From the NCBI GenBank assembly GCA_022771265.1, contig JALFCG010000004.1:1-64000 (forward strand): a stretch of 64,000 nt of DNA, written 5' to 3'. Within the stretch, counting starts at the first letter, position 1. Each line of letters opens with the position of its first letter. Origin of the DNA: Prevotella sp. Its GTDB lineage: Bacteria; Bacteroidota; Bacteroidia; Bacteroidales; Bacteroidaceae. A program made the position numbers and the translations under genes. Below, in pieces: positions 37,714-47,813 of this stretch. The notes beneath the pieces were generated by a model. It saw nothing but the letters and a program-made list of their open reading frames with translations, was not told where the DNA came from and did not search any database.

Positions 37714-38283
37714 TTAACTTTTCTTGTTAAACGCGTTCATTGTGAAGTCAACCCCACAGAGCACGAAACTCTTTATGATTTCACATGCTGTCTCGATTTT
37801 TGGCTGAAGAGTCTTCATCTCTTCCTCGTTGTATCGTCCGAGAACCCATTGAATCTGCATTCCCCTCTGGAATTCGTTTCCTATGCCAACTCTCAGTCTG
37901 CAGTATTTTTCGGTTCCGAGAACCGACTGTATGTTGCCGAGTCCGTTGTGTCCTGCATTGCTTCCAGAGGCTTTGAGCCGCAATGTGCCGAGCGGCAGAG
38001 CGAGGTCGTCAACGATGACTAAGAGTCGGCTGATGTCGATGTTCTCCTTGTTCATCCAGTATCTGACAGCATTCCCGCTAAGGTTCATGTATGTGCTTGG
38101 CTTGAGCATATAAACCTTTCTTCCCTTGATGGAAGTCTCGGCTACGAATCCGTATCTTCTGTCCTCGTAAACAATATTGGACGCCTTTGCAAAGGCGTCC
38201 AATACCATGAATCCTGTATTATGTCTGGTCATGTCGTATTCATCTCCGACATTCCCCAGTCCAACAATCAAGAACTTGTCCAT
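37714..38283 (-). CDS. pth: Peptidyl-tRNA hydrolase
   Basis: [73 protein letters not shown]. Start reset to the ATG overlapping the rplY stop (TAATG). Confidence 0.95.
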   Translation of the reverse strand: MDKFLIVGLGNVGDEYDMTRHNTGFMVLDAFAKASNIVYEDRRYGFVAETSIKGRKVYMLKPSTYMNLSGNAVRYWMNKENIDISRLLVIVDDLALPLGTLRLKASGSNAGHNGLGNIQSVLGTEKYCRLRVGIGNEFQRGMQIQWVLGRYNEEEMKTLQPKIETACEIIKSFVLCGVDFTMNAFNKKS

Positions 38284-38879
38284 TACTGAGCGGCAGCTGC
38301 AGCAGCTGAACGAGATGCACGTGTAGCCTTCACAGAGCATACTACCACATCAGCCGGAGTAGAGAGTGTAAGACCTTCGAAGCTCAACTCGCCTACCTTG
38401 ATGCTCTTGCCGAGCTGGAGATTGGTAACGTCGATGTCGAGGTACTCAGGAATAGACTTGTAAGGAGCTGTGACGTTGATTTTGCGGATAGAGAGGTTGA
38501 TACGTCCACCGTCGCGAACACCCTGTGCAAGACCGTTGAGCTTAACCGGAATACCGATGGTGATAGGCTTCACCTCATTGATTTCATAGAAGTCAATGTG
38601 GAGCAGCGCGTCTGTTACGGGGTGGAACTGCAGTTCCTTCATCACAGCCTTGTGCTCTACGCCGTCGATGTTGATGTTTACAACATAGATGTGTGGAGTG
38701 TAAACAATCTTGCGGAGCTCGCTCATTGGGCAAACGAACGACATTGCGACTGGAGCACCGTTCTCGTCTTTCTGCTCTCCATAGATGTTACATGGGATAA
38801 GTCCCTCCTTGCGCGCGATTTTTGAGGCTTTCTTGCCAAGGTCGTTGCGCTTCTGACCAGTTACGTTAATTTCTTTCAT
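38283..38879 (-). CDS. rplY: 50S ribosomal protein L25/Ctc
   Basis: [26 protein letters not shown]25 TL5 C-terminal domain. Confidence 0.93.
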   Translation of the reverse strand: MKEINVTGQKRNDLGKKASKIARKEGLIPCNIYGEQKDENGAPVAMSFVCPMSELRKIVYTPHIYVVNINIDGVEHKAVMKELQFHPVTDALLHIDFYEINEVKPITIGIPVKLNGLAQGVRDGGRINLSIRKINVTAPYKSIPEYLDIDVTNLQLGKSIKVGELSFEGLTLSTPADVVVCSVKATRASRSAAAAAAQ

Positions 38880-39039
38880 TGTTAAAAATGTGTTACTCTA
38901 AATTAAGTGTTTTAACTGTTGCTTAATTCACCATCACACGAAAAAAATCTCGATGTGCCTGAAAAAGCGGTGCAAAGGTACGGTTTTTTGTTGAATCTTG
39001 CAAGTAAAATCAAAAAAAATGCAATATTTCCGCCTAATA

Positions 39040-39071
39040 TTTGCATTTTATAGGAAAAATGCCTAATTTTG
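39040..39071 (+). promoter_or_regulatory. Promoter TTTG-N20-TAATTTTG for the nusB operon
   Basis: Exact -33/-7 consensus. Confidence 0.65.
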
Positions 39072-39101
39072 CAGCACGAAAAAGAAAGATACATAAGAAT
39101 T

Positions 39102-40067
39102 ATGATTAATCGTGAATTGATAAGGGTAAAGATAGTGCAGCTCACATACGCATACTATCAGAACGGTAACAATAATATTGACGCGGCAGAGAAGGAACTC
39201 GTCTTTAGCCTTTCAAAGGCATACGACCTTTATAACTATATGCTGTCACTCATGGTAGCGGTTACCAAAGAAGCCCGTGACTACTGCAATGTTATGGAGA
39301 GGAAGGCTCGAAGGGAAAGGACAGAGAGTCCCTCTACAAGGTTTGCCGACAACAGGTTTATTCTCCAGTTGGAGAACAACCGAATGCTCAACGAGTTTAT
39401 TGAAAACAAGAAAATGTCATGGGATAGCCATGTGGAATACGTCAAGAAACTGTTCCAGAGAATAAAGGATGCACAGTTCTTCAAGGACTATCTTGACAAC
39501 AAAGACGACTCTTACGAGCTTGACAAGGACGTGTGGAGGAAGATATACAAGGCGTTCATCATGGACAACGACGAGCTTGACGAAATCCTTGAGGACGAGA
39601 GCCTCTATTGGAACGACGACAAGGACATTGTCGATACATTTGTAATAAAGACAATAAAGCGCTTTGAAGAGAAAAACGGTGTCAAGCAGCCGTTGCTTCC
39701 GGAATATGACAGCGAGGAAGACCGCGACTTCGCAAGGAAGTTGTTCAGGGCTTCCATACTTAAGGCTGACGAGTTCCAGAGATACATGAACGAGGCTTCA
39801 AGAAACTGGGACTTCAGCCGCTTGGCCTACATGGACGTGGTCATCATGCAGATTGCCATAGCCGAGATGATGACATTCCCGAACATCCCGGTCAGCGTGA
39901 CGATAAACGAGTTCGTTGAACTTGCCAAGCTGTACAGCACTCCACGAAGCGGTAGCTATGTGAACGGAATGTTGGACTCCATCGCGCATAGTCTCATCGA
40001 CAGTGGAAGAATGCTGAAAAGCATGGCTTCGCATGAGGAAATCACAGAAGCGGGAAACGAACAATAG
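39102..40067 (+). CDS. nusB: Transcription antitermination factor NusB (extended N-terminus)
   Basis: C-terminal NusB signature: RLAYMDVVIMQIAIAEMMTFPNIPVSVTINEFVELAKLYSTPRSGSYVNGMLDSI. Confidence 0.88.
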   Translation: MINRELIRVKIVQLTYAYYQNGNNNIDAAEKELVFSLSKAYDLYNYMLSLMVAVTKEARDYCNVMERKARRERTESPSTRFADNRFILQLENNRMLNEFIENKKMSWDSHVEYVKKLFQRIKDAQFFKDYLDNKDDSYELDKDVWRKIYKAFIMDNDELDEILEDESLYWNDDKDIVDTFVIKTIKRFEEKNGVKQPLLPEYDSEEDRDFARKLFRASILKADEFQRYMNEASRNWDFSRLAYMDVVIMQIAIAEMMTFPNIPVSVTINEFVELAKLYSTPRSGSYVNGMLDSIAHSLIDSGRMLKSMASHEEITEAGNEQ

Positions 40068-40111
40068 GAATTAAAGGCAAAACACATTATTATAAATAAA
40101 TAAGTAGAAAA

Positions 40112-40438
40112 ATGACAACAGTATTTTTAGCAGCCCAGGCAGCTGGCGCAGGTGGAAGTGGAATGAGCATGTTGCTGATGATGGTGGCTTTGTTTGCCAT
40201 CATGTGGTTCTTTATGATACGTCCACAGCAAAAGAAACAGAAAGAGATACAGAAATTCCAGAACTCTCTGGCAGAGGGGATGCCTGTGGTTACAGGCGGT
40301 GGCATATATGGCACGGTAAAGAAGGTTGACATCGCTTCCGGCATCATCGAAGTGGAGATAGCCAAGGGCGTGACCATACGCGTTGACAAGGGATATGTCT
40401 TCAAGGACGCGACAGCCAACCAGGCCGTTGCAAAATAA
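40112..40438 (+). CDS. yajC: Preprotein translocase subunit YajC
   Basis: MWFFMIRPQQKKQKEIQKFQNSLAEGMPVVTGGGIYGTV. Confidence 0.95.
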   Translation: MTTVFLAAQAAGAGGSGMSMLLMMVALFAIMWFFMIRPQQKKQKEIQKFQNSLAEGMPVVTGGGIYGTVKKVDIASGIIEVEIAKGVTIRVDKGYVFKDATANQAVAK

Positions 40439-40444
40439 TCTTAG

Positions 40445-41428
40445 ATGAGCATACGGCGCACACTTTACAAAAGAGTCAAGGTACTCCTCTTTAGTTCTAT
40501 TAACGGGGAGTTGGTGGTTTTTTTGTTCTTCCTCGCCCTCTCTGGAGTGTTCTGGCTCTTGATGACACTCAACGAGACCTATGAAAAGGAATTCAAAGTG
40601 CCGGTGAGAATTGTAAACGTTCCGGAGAATGTCGTACTCACATCGTCAGAATATGATTCCGTGAGGGTGACACTCAAAGACAAGGGACTGATACTCGTGG
40701 CATACATGTATGGCGACGAGATAAAGCCCATAAACCTGAACTTCAAGACGTATGTCAAGGATTCGACAGGGCACTGCCTCATATCTGTGGCGGAAATCAA
40801 CAGGCTCATTTACCAGCAGTTGTCGGCATCCACAAAAATCGTACAAACGAAGAACGACAGGGTAGAGTTGTTCTACAATTACGGGCAGTCGAAAAAAGTG
40901 CCGGTGAAATGGAGCGGCAAGGTCGTCCCTGAGCATCTTTATTTCATCTCCAATGTGGATTATTATCCCGACAGTGTCACCGTATATGCTTCACAGCCGC
41001 TTTTGGACAGTGTCAGCGTGGCGTTGACGATGCCATTGGATGTTGCAAACTTCCGAGACACTCTGTCGGTCAATTGCAACCTGAGGAGGACAAGGGGCAT
41101 CAAATTCGTACCTGACAACGTCAGAATACGGTTTATGACCGACGTGTTGACAGAGGAAAGCATCGATGACATACCTGTAACCGGCATCAACGTCCCTAAA
41201 GGCAAGGTTCTCAGGACATTTCCTTCAAAGGTCAGCGTGAGATTCGTCACTGGAGTAAGCCAGTTCCGGTATCTGTCCAAGGATGACTTCGTTGTTGTCG
41301 CCGACTATGAGGAGATAATGTCTGACCCGTCGGAAAAATGCCGTATTTACCTGCGTTCCGTACCCAATGCAGTCAGTCGCGCCTCATTGAACGTCACGGC
41401 TGTGGATTACCTTATCGAAGACGAATGA
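40445..41428 (+). CDS. YbbR-like domain protein (CdaR family)
   Basis: Single N-terminal TM and YbbR-type repeats (VSVALTMPLDVANFRDTL...; DDIPVTGINVPKGKVLRTFPSKVSVRFVTG). Confidence 0.75.
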   Translation: MSIRRTLYKRVKVLLFSSINGELVVFLFFLALSGVFWLLMTLNETYEKEFKVPVRIVNVPENVVLTSSEYDSVRVTLKDKGLILVAYMYGDEIKPINLNFKTYVKDSTGHCLISVAEINRLIYQQLSASTKIVQTKNDRVELFYNYGQSKKVPVKWSGKVVPEHLYFISNVDYYPDSVTVYASQPLLDSVSVALTMPLDVANFRDTLSVNCNLRRTRGIKFVPDNVRIRFMTDVLTEESIDDIPVTGINVPKGKVLRTFPSKVSVRFVTGVSQFRYLSKDDFVVVADYEEIMSDPSEKCRIYLRSVPNAVSRASLNVTAVDYLIEDE

Positions 41429-42027
41429 GAAGGAAACGAATAGCAATAACAGGAGGAATAGGAAGCGGAAAGAGCTACGTCTGCTCTATGCTTAAGGGCA
41501 AGGGCGTTGACGTGTACGACTGTGATTCGGCAGCCAAGCGCATAATACGCAGCTCTGATGCAGTAAGGAGGGAGTTGACAAAACTTGTAGGTGCTGATGC
41601 CTATTTTCAGGATGGCAGCTTAAACAAGCAGGCGGTGGCGGAATTTCTGCTTGCCTCTGAGGACAACAAGCGGGCGATTAACAATATCGTGCATCCTGCC
41701 GTGGCGGATGATTTCCTTGGCTCCGGCTATGAGTGGATGGAATGTGCCATCCTTTACGAGTCGGGATTTGACAAACTGGTTGATACGGTCGTGGTGGTCA
41801 CAGCTCCGGAGGAGATAAGGATAGGGCGCATAATGAGACGTGACTCACTCTCTCGTGAAGACGCACAAAGCTGGATTCAGCTGCAAATGCCGCAAGACGA
41901 AGTGAAAAGGAGGGCCGACTTTGAGATTGTGAACGACGGAACACTTGATGTTGACCGTCAAATAGAAGAAATATTATATAATATCAAAACAAAACATGTT
42001 ACAGACAATATTAGCGATTTCCGGTAA
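41425..42027 (+). CDS. coaE: Dephospho-CoA kinase
   Basis: RIAITGGIGSGKSYVCSMLKGKGVDVYDCDSAAKRI; start ATG overlaps the upstream stop (ATGA). Confidence 0.94.
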   Translation: MRRKRIAITGGIGSGKSYVCSMLKGKGVDVYDCDSAAKRIIRSSDAVRRELTKLVGADAYFQDGSLNKQAVAEFLLASEDNKRAINNIVHPAVADDFLGSGYEWMECAILYESGFDKLVDTVVVVTAPEEIRIGRIMRRDSLSREDAQSWIQLQMPQDEVKRRADFEIVNDGTLDVDRQIEEILYNIKTKHVTDNISDFR

Positions 42028-42439
42028 ACCCGGCCTTTACAAATTGGTTTCAAGAGCCAAAAACAGCTTGATAGTTGAGATACTTGACGAAACACACCGT
42101 CGCATGCCTGCTTTTGCGGCTGACCGTATAACGTCGCTTGCAGATATCGCCATGTACACTGACGGTGAAGACGTGCCTCTGAGCAAGGTGTTGACCAACA
42201 TGAAGGAACTGGAAGAAGGCAAGAACGCTTCAGTCAATTTCAAGAAGGCTAACGGTGATGAACTGCGCGAGTATTTCGCAAAGGTGTTGCCAAACTTCGA
42301 CCGCGAGCGTGTCCACAACAGTGACATAAAGAAACTTATCCAGTGGTATGACATACTGATAAACAACGGGGTTACAGACTTTGAGAATGAACTCCAGCCG
42401 ACACCGGGGATGAACGTTGACGATCGTAAGGAAGCGTGA
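41996..42439 (+). CDS. DUF5606-type conserved protein
   Basis: MLQTILAISGKPGLYKLVSRAKNSLIVEILDETHRRMPAF; overlaps coaE by 32 nt. Confidence 0.75.
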   Translation: MLQTILAISGKPGLYKLVSRAKNSLIVEILDETHRRMPAFAADRITSLADIAMYTDGEDVPLSKVLTNMKELEEGKNASVNFKKANGDELREYFAKVLPNFDRERVHNSDIKKLIQWYDILINNGVTDFENELQPTPGMNVDDRKEA

Positions 42440-45400
42440 GCGGAAAGTTCGGATATACTCCTGAAGAGTTCTTCGGAATGATAGGCGATGCCGTAGATGG
42501 AATTGACGTTTCATCGGCGGCATCGCTTAGGTTTTTCTACGCTTCACTTGACAAGGTAATGCGCCTTGCAGTGACTCAGCGTGTTGAAGACTATGACATC
42601 GCGTTCGCGGCAGGACTGTTTGCCAAGACTGACTATCTCGTGAAGCAACTAAGGATTGACAGGACCGTAGCGCGACATTTCAACGAGTCGCGTGACAGAA
42701 TACGACGAATTGACACCGGCGGAAAGGACAGCGCCACGGAAGGAGAGGACCTGACGAAACTGTGGGCTTACGACCTCAAGGCTGTGGCAGGCTTCATCAG
42801 TGCCATCTACGACGACGCTCCCGTCCCCAAGAACCTTTCGCGCCATTTCCCTCTCTCGCCCATGCAGCGCGAGCACAGGAAGCTCATGGCAACGAAAATG
42901 CGCGTGGCGGTTGACCGTGTCGAGGGGAACGTCATAATGGCTACCGTAGAGTCAAACGGCGACTATATAAAAATAAGGTGCAGCGAAGTCCAGAAATACA
43001 TCCTGCCCTTGGTGGGCGGCGGTTGCCAACTGAATCTTGTCGCCCCACGCAAGTCAACAACCGACGACGATGAGGTAGAGGCGGAGCACATCATACTTCA
43101 TCCCGACCTGCTTGTCAACATCACGTCAGTGGCAGCTTGCTTTGAGGATTATGCCACCGATGCCAAACTGTTTCTTTTCAACAAGATAAGCCGACCTGCC
43201 AGCTCGTCGGCAATCGTCCTGGGTAATTTCGCGGGCAAGATGCTTGACGATGCCATCCATCACCGTTCCCTTACCTACAAGGACAGCATACTGCGGTTTT
43301 GCAGGGACAACGCTCTTTCCATGGCTTCTTGTGCTTCCCGGCTTGGCGAAGGGTTCCATGCCCAGGCTCAGGAGCAGATGAAGCACATAGGCAACATAAT
43401 TGACCACGTGATGCCTCAGGAAGTAAGGGGATTCGACCCCCACGAGGTAATGCTCGAACCGTCGTTCTTCTGCGAGATGCTTGGAATACAAGGGCGTATG
43501 GACATGCTGCAGCTCGACTTCAAGGTGCTTGTGGAACAGAAGGCGGGCAAGGGACTGCCAGGCTTTGGCAACCGCCCCGGCGAGCAACCGCGGCAAAAGA
43601 CCAAGCACTACGTGCAGCTCCTGCTCTATATGGCAGTGCTCCACTATAACTTCAACATCCCCTATTCGGAAATCTATTCTTTCCTCCTGTACTCAAAATA
43701 CGACCGAAGCCTCTTGCAGCTTGGCTCTGCACCGGAATTGCTGCGCAAGGCTTTGGAAATACGCAACCAGATAGCGTGGCTTGAGTATCGTCTTGCTGAC
43801 GGCGGCTTTTCCATCTACGACAATCTCTCACCCGACAGCATTAGGGTAGAGGAGATGCAACGCCCGTTTTTCGAGCGGTACATACGCCGACAACTTGACG
43901 AGACGCTCTTGCCGATACATTCGTCGGCTCAGGTGGAGAAAGCCTATTTCTACCGATTCATGACGTTCATCCAACGGGAAGGAATACTTGCCCGCACTGG
44001 GACAAAGACACGCGACGACAACGGTTTCGCACAGATATGGCTTTCCACGACAAGGGAAAAAGCCGAGGCAGGAAATATCTACTATGGACTGGAACTCGAC
44101 AGGTTGAGTTTTGAGTTTGACGACCTTGGGGCTGTCGAGTTTATCACTCTGACGTTTCCCAAGGCTGACTCCATGGAGAGCGGGGCGGGGATATCCAACT
44201 TCAGAATAGGCGACTCTGTCATCGTATATCCTTATCCTGACAAATCACAGCCTTACGCATGCAGGGCTATGGTCTATAAGGCGAACATTACCGACATCAC
44301 GCTTGAAGGCATAAGGCTCGGACTTCGCAATCCGCAGACCGACAGGCACGTGTTTGAGGACAACGACCATTGGCTTTGGGCTGTTGAACACGACGGAGGC
44401 GATGCCTCGTCAGCAGGGCTCTCCAATGGTCTCTACACGATGCTCACGGCACCGGTAAAAAGACGGCAACTCCTTCTTTCCCAGCGTAATCTGGAATTTG
44501 ACGAAACCATTGGTTTAAGTGGCGACTATGGCGCGTTCAACGAACTCGTCACCAGGGCTATGCAGGCTCGCGACCTTTTCCTCGTCATCGGGCCGCCTGG
44601 CACCGGGAAGACTTCCTTTGCCATGCTCAACATACTTCGTGAAGAACTGTCGCACGATGGGGCTTCCGTACTCCTGCTGTCATATACCAACCGTGCAGTT
44701 GACGAGATGTGCAGCAAACTTGTAGAGGGAGGCATTGATTTCATACGCATCGGCAACCGTGTGGCTTGTGAACCGCAATATCGAAGCTATATGCTCGACG
44801 AGAAAGTGAAAAACTGCACCATGCTGGAAGAAATGACATCGGTCATAACACAGGCAAGAGTGGTTTGCGCTACCGTTTCAACAGTCAACGCCCATCCCGA
44901 GCTGCTTGCCATGCGTCATTTTTCGATGGCAATAGTTGACGAGGCTTCGCAGATTCTTGAGCCGTATATAGTAGGACCGCTTTGCTCCACAGCATCCGAT
45001 GGAGTGGAATCGATAGCGCGTTTCGTGCTCATCGGCGACCACAAGCAACTGCCTGCCGTGGTGTTGCAGGGCATCACGGAGTCAAGGGTCAACGATGCGC
45101 TGCTCAACAGTCTCGACATACGCGACTGCCGTCATTCGCTTTTCCAACGCCTAATCCGCCGATATGCCGACGACCCCCGCGTCACTTACATGTTGACCCG
45201 CCAAGGCCGCATGCACCGCGACATTGCCCTTTTCCCGAGTAATGCCTTCTATTCCGGACGCTTGCAGCCAGTGCCTCTTGAACATCAGCTACGACAGTTG
45301 AAGCCATCGACTTGCGCTATCCCCGATGAAGGGCTTGGTCGCTATGTCGGGCTGCTTTCGTCGCACAGGGTGGCTTTCATCGACGTCCGTCCGACCCAAA

Positions 45401-45846
45401 CGTCAGCGTCCGATAAGGTCAACATTGCCGAAGCTGAGGTCATCGCCCGCCTTTCCGTAGCTGCTTACAGGCTTCATTCCGCCACTTTCTCTCCAGGCAG
45501 CACTCTTGGCATCATTGTGCCGTACCGCAACCAGATAGTGTCAATACGCAATGCCATCGACCGTTATGGCATCGGCGAGCTCCACGGAATCACCATCGAC
45601 ACCGTCGAGCGTTTTCAAGGCAGCCAGCGCGACATAATCATCTACGGATTCACCGTCCAGCACCGTTATCAGCTTGACTTCCTCACTGCCAACGATTTTG
45701 AGGAGGACGGCACCGTCATCGACCCCAAGCTCAATGTGGCAATGACAAGGGCGCGTGAAAACCTTGTGCTCGTAGGCAACAAGCCGCTGCTGATGCTTGA
45801 CCCCGTGTTCCGCGGAATGGTCGAATCGATGGAAGTGGAACAATAA
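42436..45846 (+). CDS. Dna2-like protein: PD-(D/E)XK/Cas4-type nuclease domain fused to an SF1B (Upf1-like) helicase
   Basis: Nuclease-like FCEMLGIQGRMDMLQLDFKVLVEQKAGKG. Helicase motifs GPPGTGKTS, AIVDEASQILEP, LIGDHKQLPAVV, DTVERFQGSQRDIIIYGFT, NVAMTRARENLVLVGN. Confidence 0.85.
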   Translation: MSGKFGYTPEEFFGMIGDAVDGIDVSSAASLRFFYASLDKVMRLAVTQRVEDYDIAFAAGLFAKTDYLVKQLRIDRTVARHFNESRDRIRRIDTGGKDSATEGEDLTKLWAYDLKAVAGFISAIYDDAPVPKNLSRHFPLSPMQREHRKLMATKMRVAVDRVEGNVIMATVESNGDYIKIRCSEVQKYILPLVGGGCQLNLVAPRKSTTDDDEVEAEHIILHPDLLVNITSVAACFEDYATDAKLFLFNKISRPASSSAIVLGNFAGKMLDDAIHHRSLTYKDSILRFCRDNALSMASCASRLGEGFHAQAQEQMKHIGNIIDHVMPQEVRGFDPHEVMLEPSFFCEMLGIQGRMDMLQLDFKVLVEQKAGKGLPGFGNRPGEQPRQKTKHYVQLLLYMAVLHYNFNIPYSEIYSFLLYSKYDRSLLQLGSAPELLRKALEIRNQIAWLEYRLADGGFSIYDNLSPDSIRVEEMQRPFFERYIRRQLDETLLPIHSSAQVEKAYFYRFMTFIQREGILARTGTKTRDDNGFAQIWLSTTREKAEAGNIYYGLELDRLSFEFDDLGAVEFITLTFPKADSMESGAGISNFRIGDSVIVYPYPDKSQPYACRAMVYKANITDITLEGIRLGLRNPQTDRHVFEDNDHWLWAVEHDGGDASSAGLSNGLYTMLTAPVKRRQLLLSQRNLEFDETIGLSGDYGAFNELVTRAMQARDLFLVIGPPGTGKTSFAMLNILREELSHDGASVLLLSYTNRAVDEMCSKLVEGGIDFIRIGNRVACEPQYRSYMLDEKVKNCTMLEEMTSVITQARVVCATVSTVNAHPELLAMRHFSMAIVDEASQILEPYIVGPLCSTASDGVESIARFVLIGDHKQLPAVVLQGITESRVNDALLNSLDIRDCRHSLFQRLIRRYADDPRVTYMLTRQGRMHRDIALFPSNAFYSGRLQPVPLEHQLRQLKPSTCAIPDEGLGRYVGLLSSHRVAFIDVRPTQTSASDKVNIAEAEVIARLSVAAYRLHSATFSPGSTLGIIVPYRNQIVSIRNAIDRYGIGELHGITIDTVERFQGSQRDIIIYGFTVQHRYQLDFLTANDFEEDGTVIDPKLNVAMTRARENLVLVGNKPLLMLDPVFRGMVESMEVEQ

Positions 45847-45865
45847 GGCATATAGAATCATGTGG

Positions 45866-46153
45866 GGTAACCGGGGTAACCGCGGTAACCGGGTAACTGC
45901 CAAAGGTGAATTTTGCTGCCTCCCGATGAAAAAAAATGTTCACCCCGATGAAGCAGATTTGACTTTTTGACGCAAGGTTACCGGTTACCTCGGTTACCCC
46001 GGTTACCCCACGTGTTTTTGTGTGTGAATGGAGGGTGGTATATATATAGGGTTAATTTATTAATATTAATATATTAATATTAATAAATTACTTTTCTAAC
46101 TGCATTTACGAACACGGGAGGTAACCGGAGTAACCGGGGTAACCGTGGTAACC
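45866..46153. repeat. Three four-copy clusters of GGTAACC heptamers in +/-/+ arrangement, plus a central AT palindrome
   Basis: Cluster 1 45866-45898, cluster 2 (as GGTTACC) 45976-46007, cluster 3 46120-46153. Spacing is mostly 9 bp. Clusters 1 and 2 form a long inverted repeat. Confidence 0.95.
46053..46090. repeat. Perfect 38-bp AT-only palindrome
   Basis: TAATTTATTAATATTAATATATTAATATTAATAAATTA equals its own reverse complement. Confidence 0.97.
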
Positions 46154-46214
46154 ATGCGATATGGACATGGTAATTACGAAATTCTGGACAAAAACAAAAA
46201 AAATGCGGATAATG

Positions 46215-46246
46215 TTTCGTGGTTTGAATAATTTGTTGTAACTTTG
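46215..46246 (+). promoter_or_regulatory. Promoter TTTC-N20-TAACTTTG for pgk
   Basis: -7 consensus exact; -33 has one mismatch. Confidence 0.55.
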
Positions 46247-46309
46247 CGCTCGCTAAGGAACAATTAGTAAGAACAGGGTTAAATAATAAACTTTTAATAG
46301 AAAACAGTT

Positions 46310-47578
46310 ATGAATATTGAACAATTTAACTTTGCCGGTAAGAAGGCAATTGTCCGTGTGGACTTCAACGTGCCACTGAACGAGAATGGTATTGTAACCG
46401 ACGAGACACGCATCAAGGGTGCTCTGCCAACACTTAAGAAGGTGCTTGCCGATGGTGGCGCACTCATCATGATGAGTCACATGGGTAAGCCAAAGGGCAA
46501 GGTAAAGAAGGAACTGTCACTCTCACAGATTGTAAAGAACGTAAGCGCAAACCTCGGTGTGGAGGTGAAGTTTGCTGCAGACTGCGCTAATGCCGACGCT
46601 GAAGTTGCCGCACTGAAGCCAGGCGAGGCACTGCTGCTCGAGAACCTCCGCTTCTATCCAGAGGAAGAAGGCAAGCCTGTAGGCGTGGAGAAGGGTACTC
46701 CTGAGTACGACGAGGCAAAGAAGGAGATGAAAGACCGTCAGAAGGACTTCGCGAAGAAGCTCGCTTCTTACGCTGACTGCTATGTTATGGACGCATTCGG
46801 TACCGCTCACCGCAAGCATGCCTCTACAGCCGTCATCGCCGACTACTTCGACGCCGACAACAAGATGTTGGGCTATCTGATGGAGAAGGAAGTGACTGCC
46901 GTTGACAACGTGCTCAACAACATCAAGCGCCCGTTCGTCGCTATCATGGGCGGCTCGAAGGTTTCTACCAAGATCGGTATCATCGAGAATCTCCTTGGCA
47001 AGGTTGACAAGCTCATTCTCTGCGGTGGTATGACCTATACGTTCTCAAAGGCTCACGGTGGTGAGATTGGCGACTCTATCGTGGAGCTCGACAAGTTGGA
47101 CGTGGCTCTTGGAGTGGAGAAGATGGCTGCTGAGAAGGGAGTTGAGCTCGTGCTCGGTAATGATTCCGTATGCTGCACAGGCTACGACTTCAAGACTTTC
47201 TCCGTGAAGGAAGGCGCAAAGATTCAGGTGTTCCCGTCAAATGCCATCGAGGCAGGTTGGGATGGTCTCGACGCTGGTCCTGAAAGCCGTGAGAAGTTTG
47301 CTGCAGCTATCGAAGGTGCAAAGACAATCCTTTGGAACGGTCCTGCAGGATGCTTCGAGTGCGAGGAGTTCACAGCTGGCTCACGTGCCGTAGGTGAGGC
47401 TATCGCCAAGGCTACAGCCGAGGGTGCATTCTCGCTCATCGGCGGTGGTGACTCAGTGGCTTGTGTAAACAAGTTCGGTCTCGCCGACAAGGTTTCCTAC
47501 ATCTCTACCGGTGGTGGCGCACTGCTCGAGGCTATCGAGGGCAAGGTTCTTCCTGGCATCGCCGCTATCAAGGGATAA
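46310..47578 (+). CDS. pgk: Phosphoglycerate kinase
   Basis: [90 protein letters not shown]. Confidence 0.98.
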   Translation: MNIEQFNFAGKKAIVRVDFNVPLNENGIVTDETRIKGALPTLKKVLADGGALIMMSHMGKPKGKVKKELSLSQIVKNVSANLGVEVKFAADCANADAEVAALKPGEALLLENLRFYPEEEGKPVGVEKGTPEYDEAKKEMKDRQKDFAKKLASYADCYVMDAFGTAHRKHASTAVIADYFDADNKMLGYLMEKEVTAVDNVLNNIKRPFVAIMGGSKVSTKIGIIENLLGKVDKLILCGGMTYTFSKAHGGEIGDSIVELDKLDVALGVEKMAAEKGVELVLGNDSVCCTGYDFKTFSVKEGAKIQVFPSNAIEAGWDGLDAGPESREKFAAAIEGAKTILWNGPAGCFECEEFTAGSRAVGEAIAKATAEGAFSLIGGGDSVACVNKFGLADKVSYISTGGGALLEAIEGKVLPGIAAIKG

Positions 47579-47584
47579 TATACT

Positions 47585-47715
47585 TTGAACGTTGAACTTT
47601 TTTAGGTTGAACGTTGGTTTTTTGGGGACGTTGGATTGCTGCTGCTTTACTTGTCAAGTGGCAATTCAACGTTCTTCTTTTTCAACTTTCAACCGACATT
47701 TTTCAACTTTCAACG
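47585..47715. repeat. Heptad TTGAANN / NNTTCAA intergenic repeat cluster
   Basis: TTGAACG-TTGAACT (47585-47598), TTGAACG (47607), TTCAACT-TTCAACC (47681-47694), TTCAACT-TTCAACG (47702-47715). Confidence 0.85.
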
Positions 47716-47742
47716 CCGTAAAGTGTTTTTTTTATGGTTTTC

Positions 47743-47774
47743 TTTCGTTATGTCATTTTTTTTGCTTACTTTTG
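47743..47774 (+). promoter_or_regulatory. Promoter TTTC-N20-TACTTTTG for serS
   Basis: -7 consensus exact; -33 has one mismatch. Confidence 0.5.
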
Positions 47775-47813
47775 CACCATTATTTCGGAATATAAACAAA
47801 AAGAGACATAATT

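Noticed and set aside
37714-38340. N-terminal extension of pth ([19 protein letters not shown])
   Set aside because: It reads through the rplY 3' end in another frame; the conserved start is [11 protein letters not shown] at 38283.
45866-46153. Chromosomal origin of replication
   Set aside because: The AT-rich palindrome and iterated sites look origin-like in outline, but I saw no TTATCCACA-type DnaA boxes and dnaA is not in the window. Kept only as a speculation in the findings.
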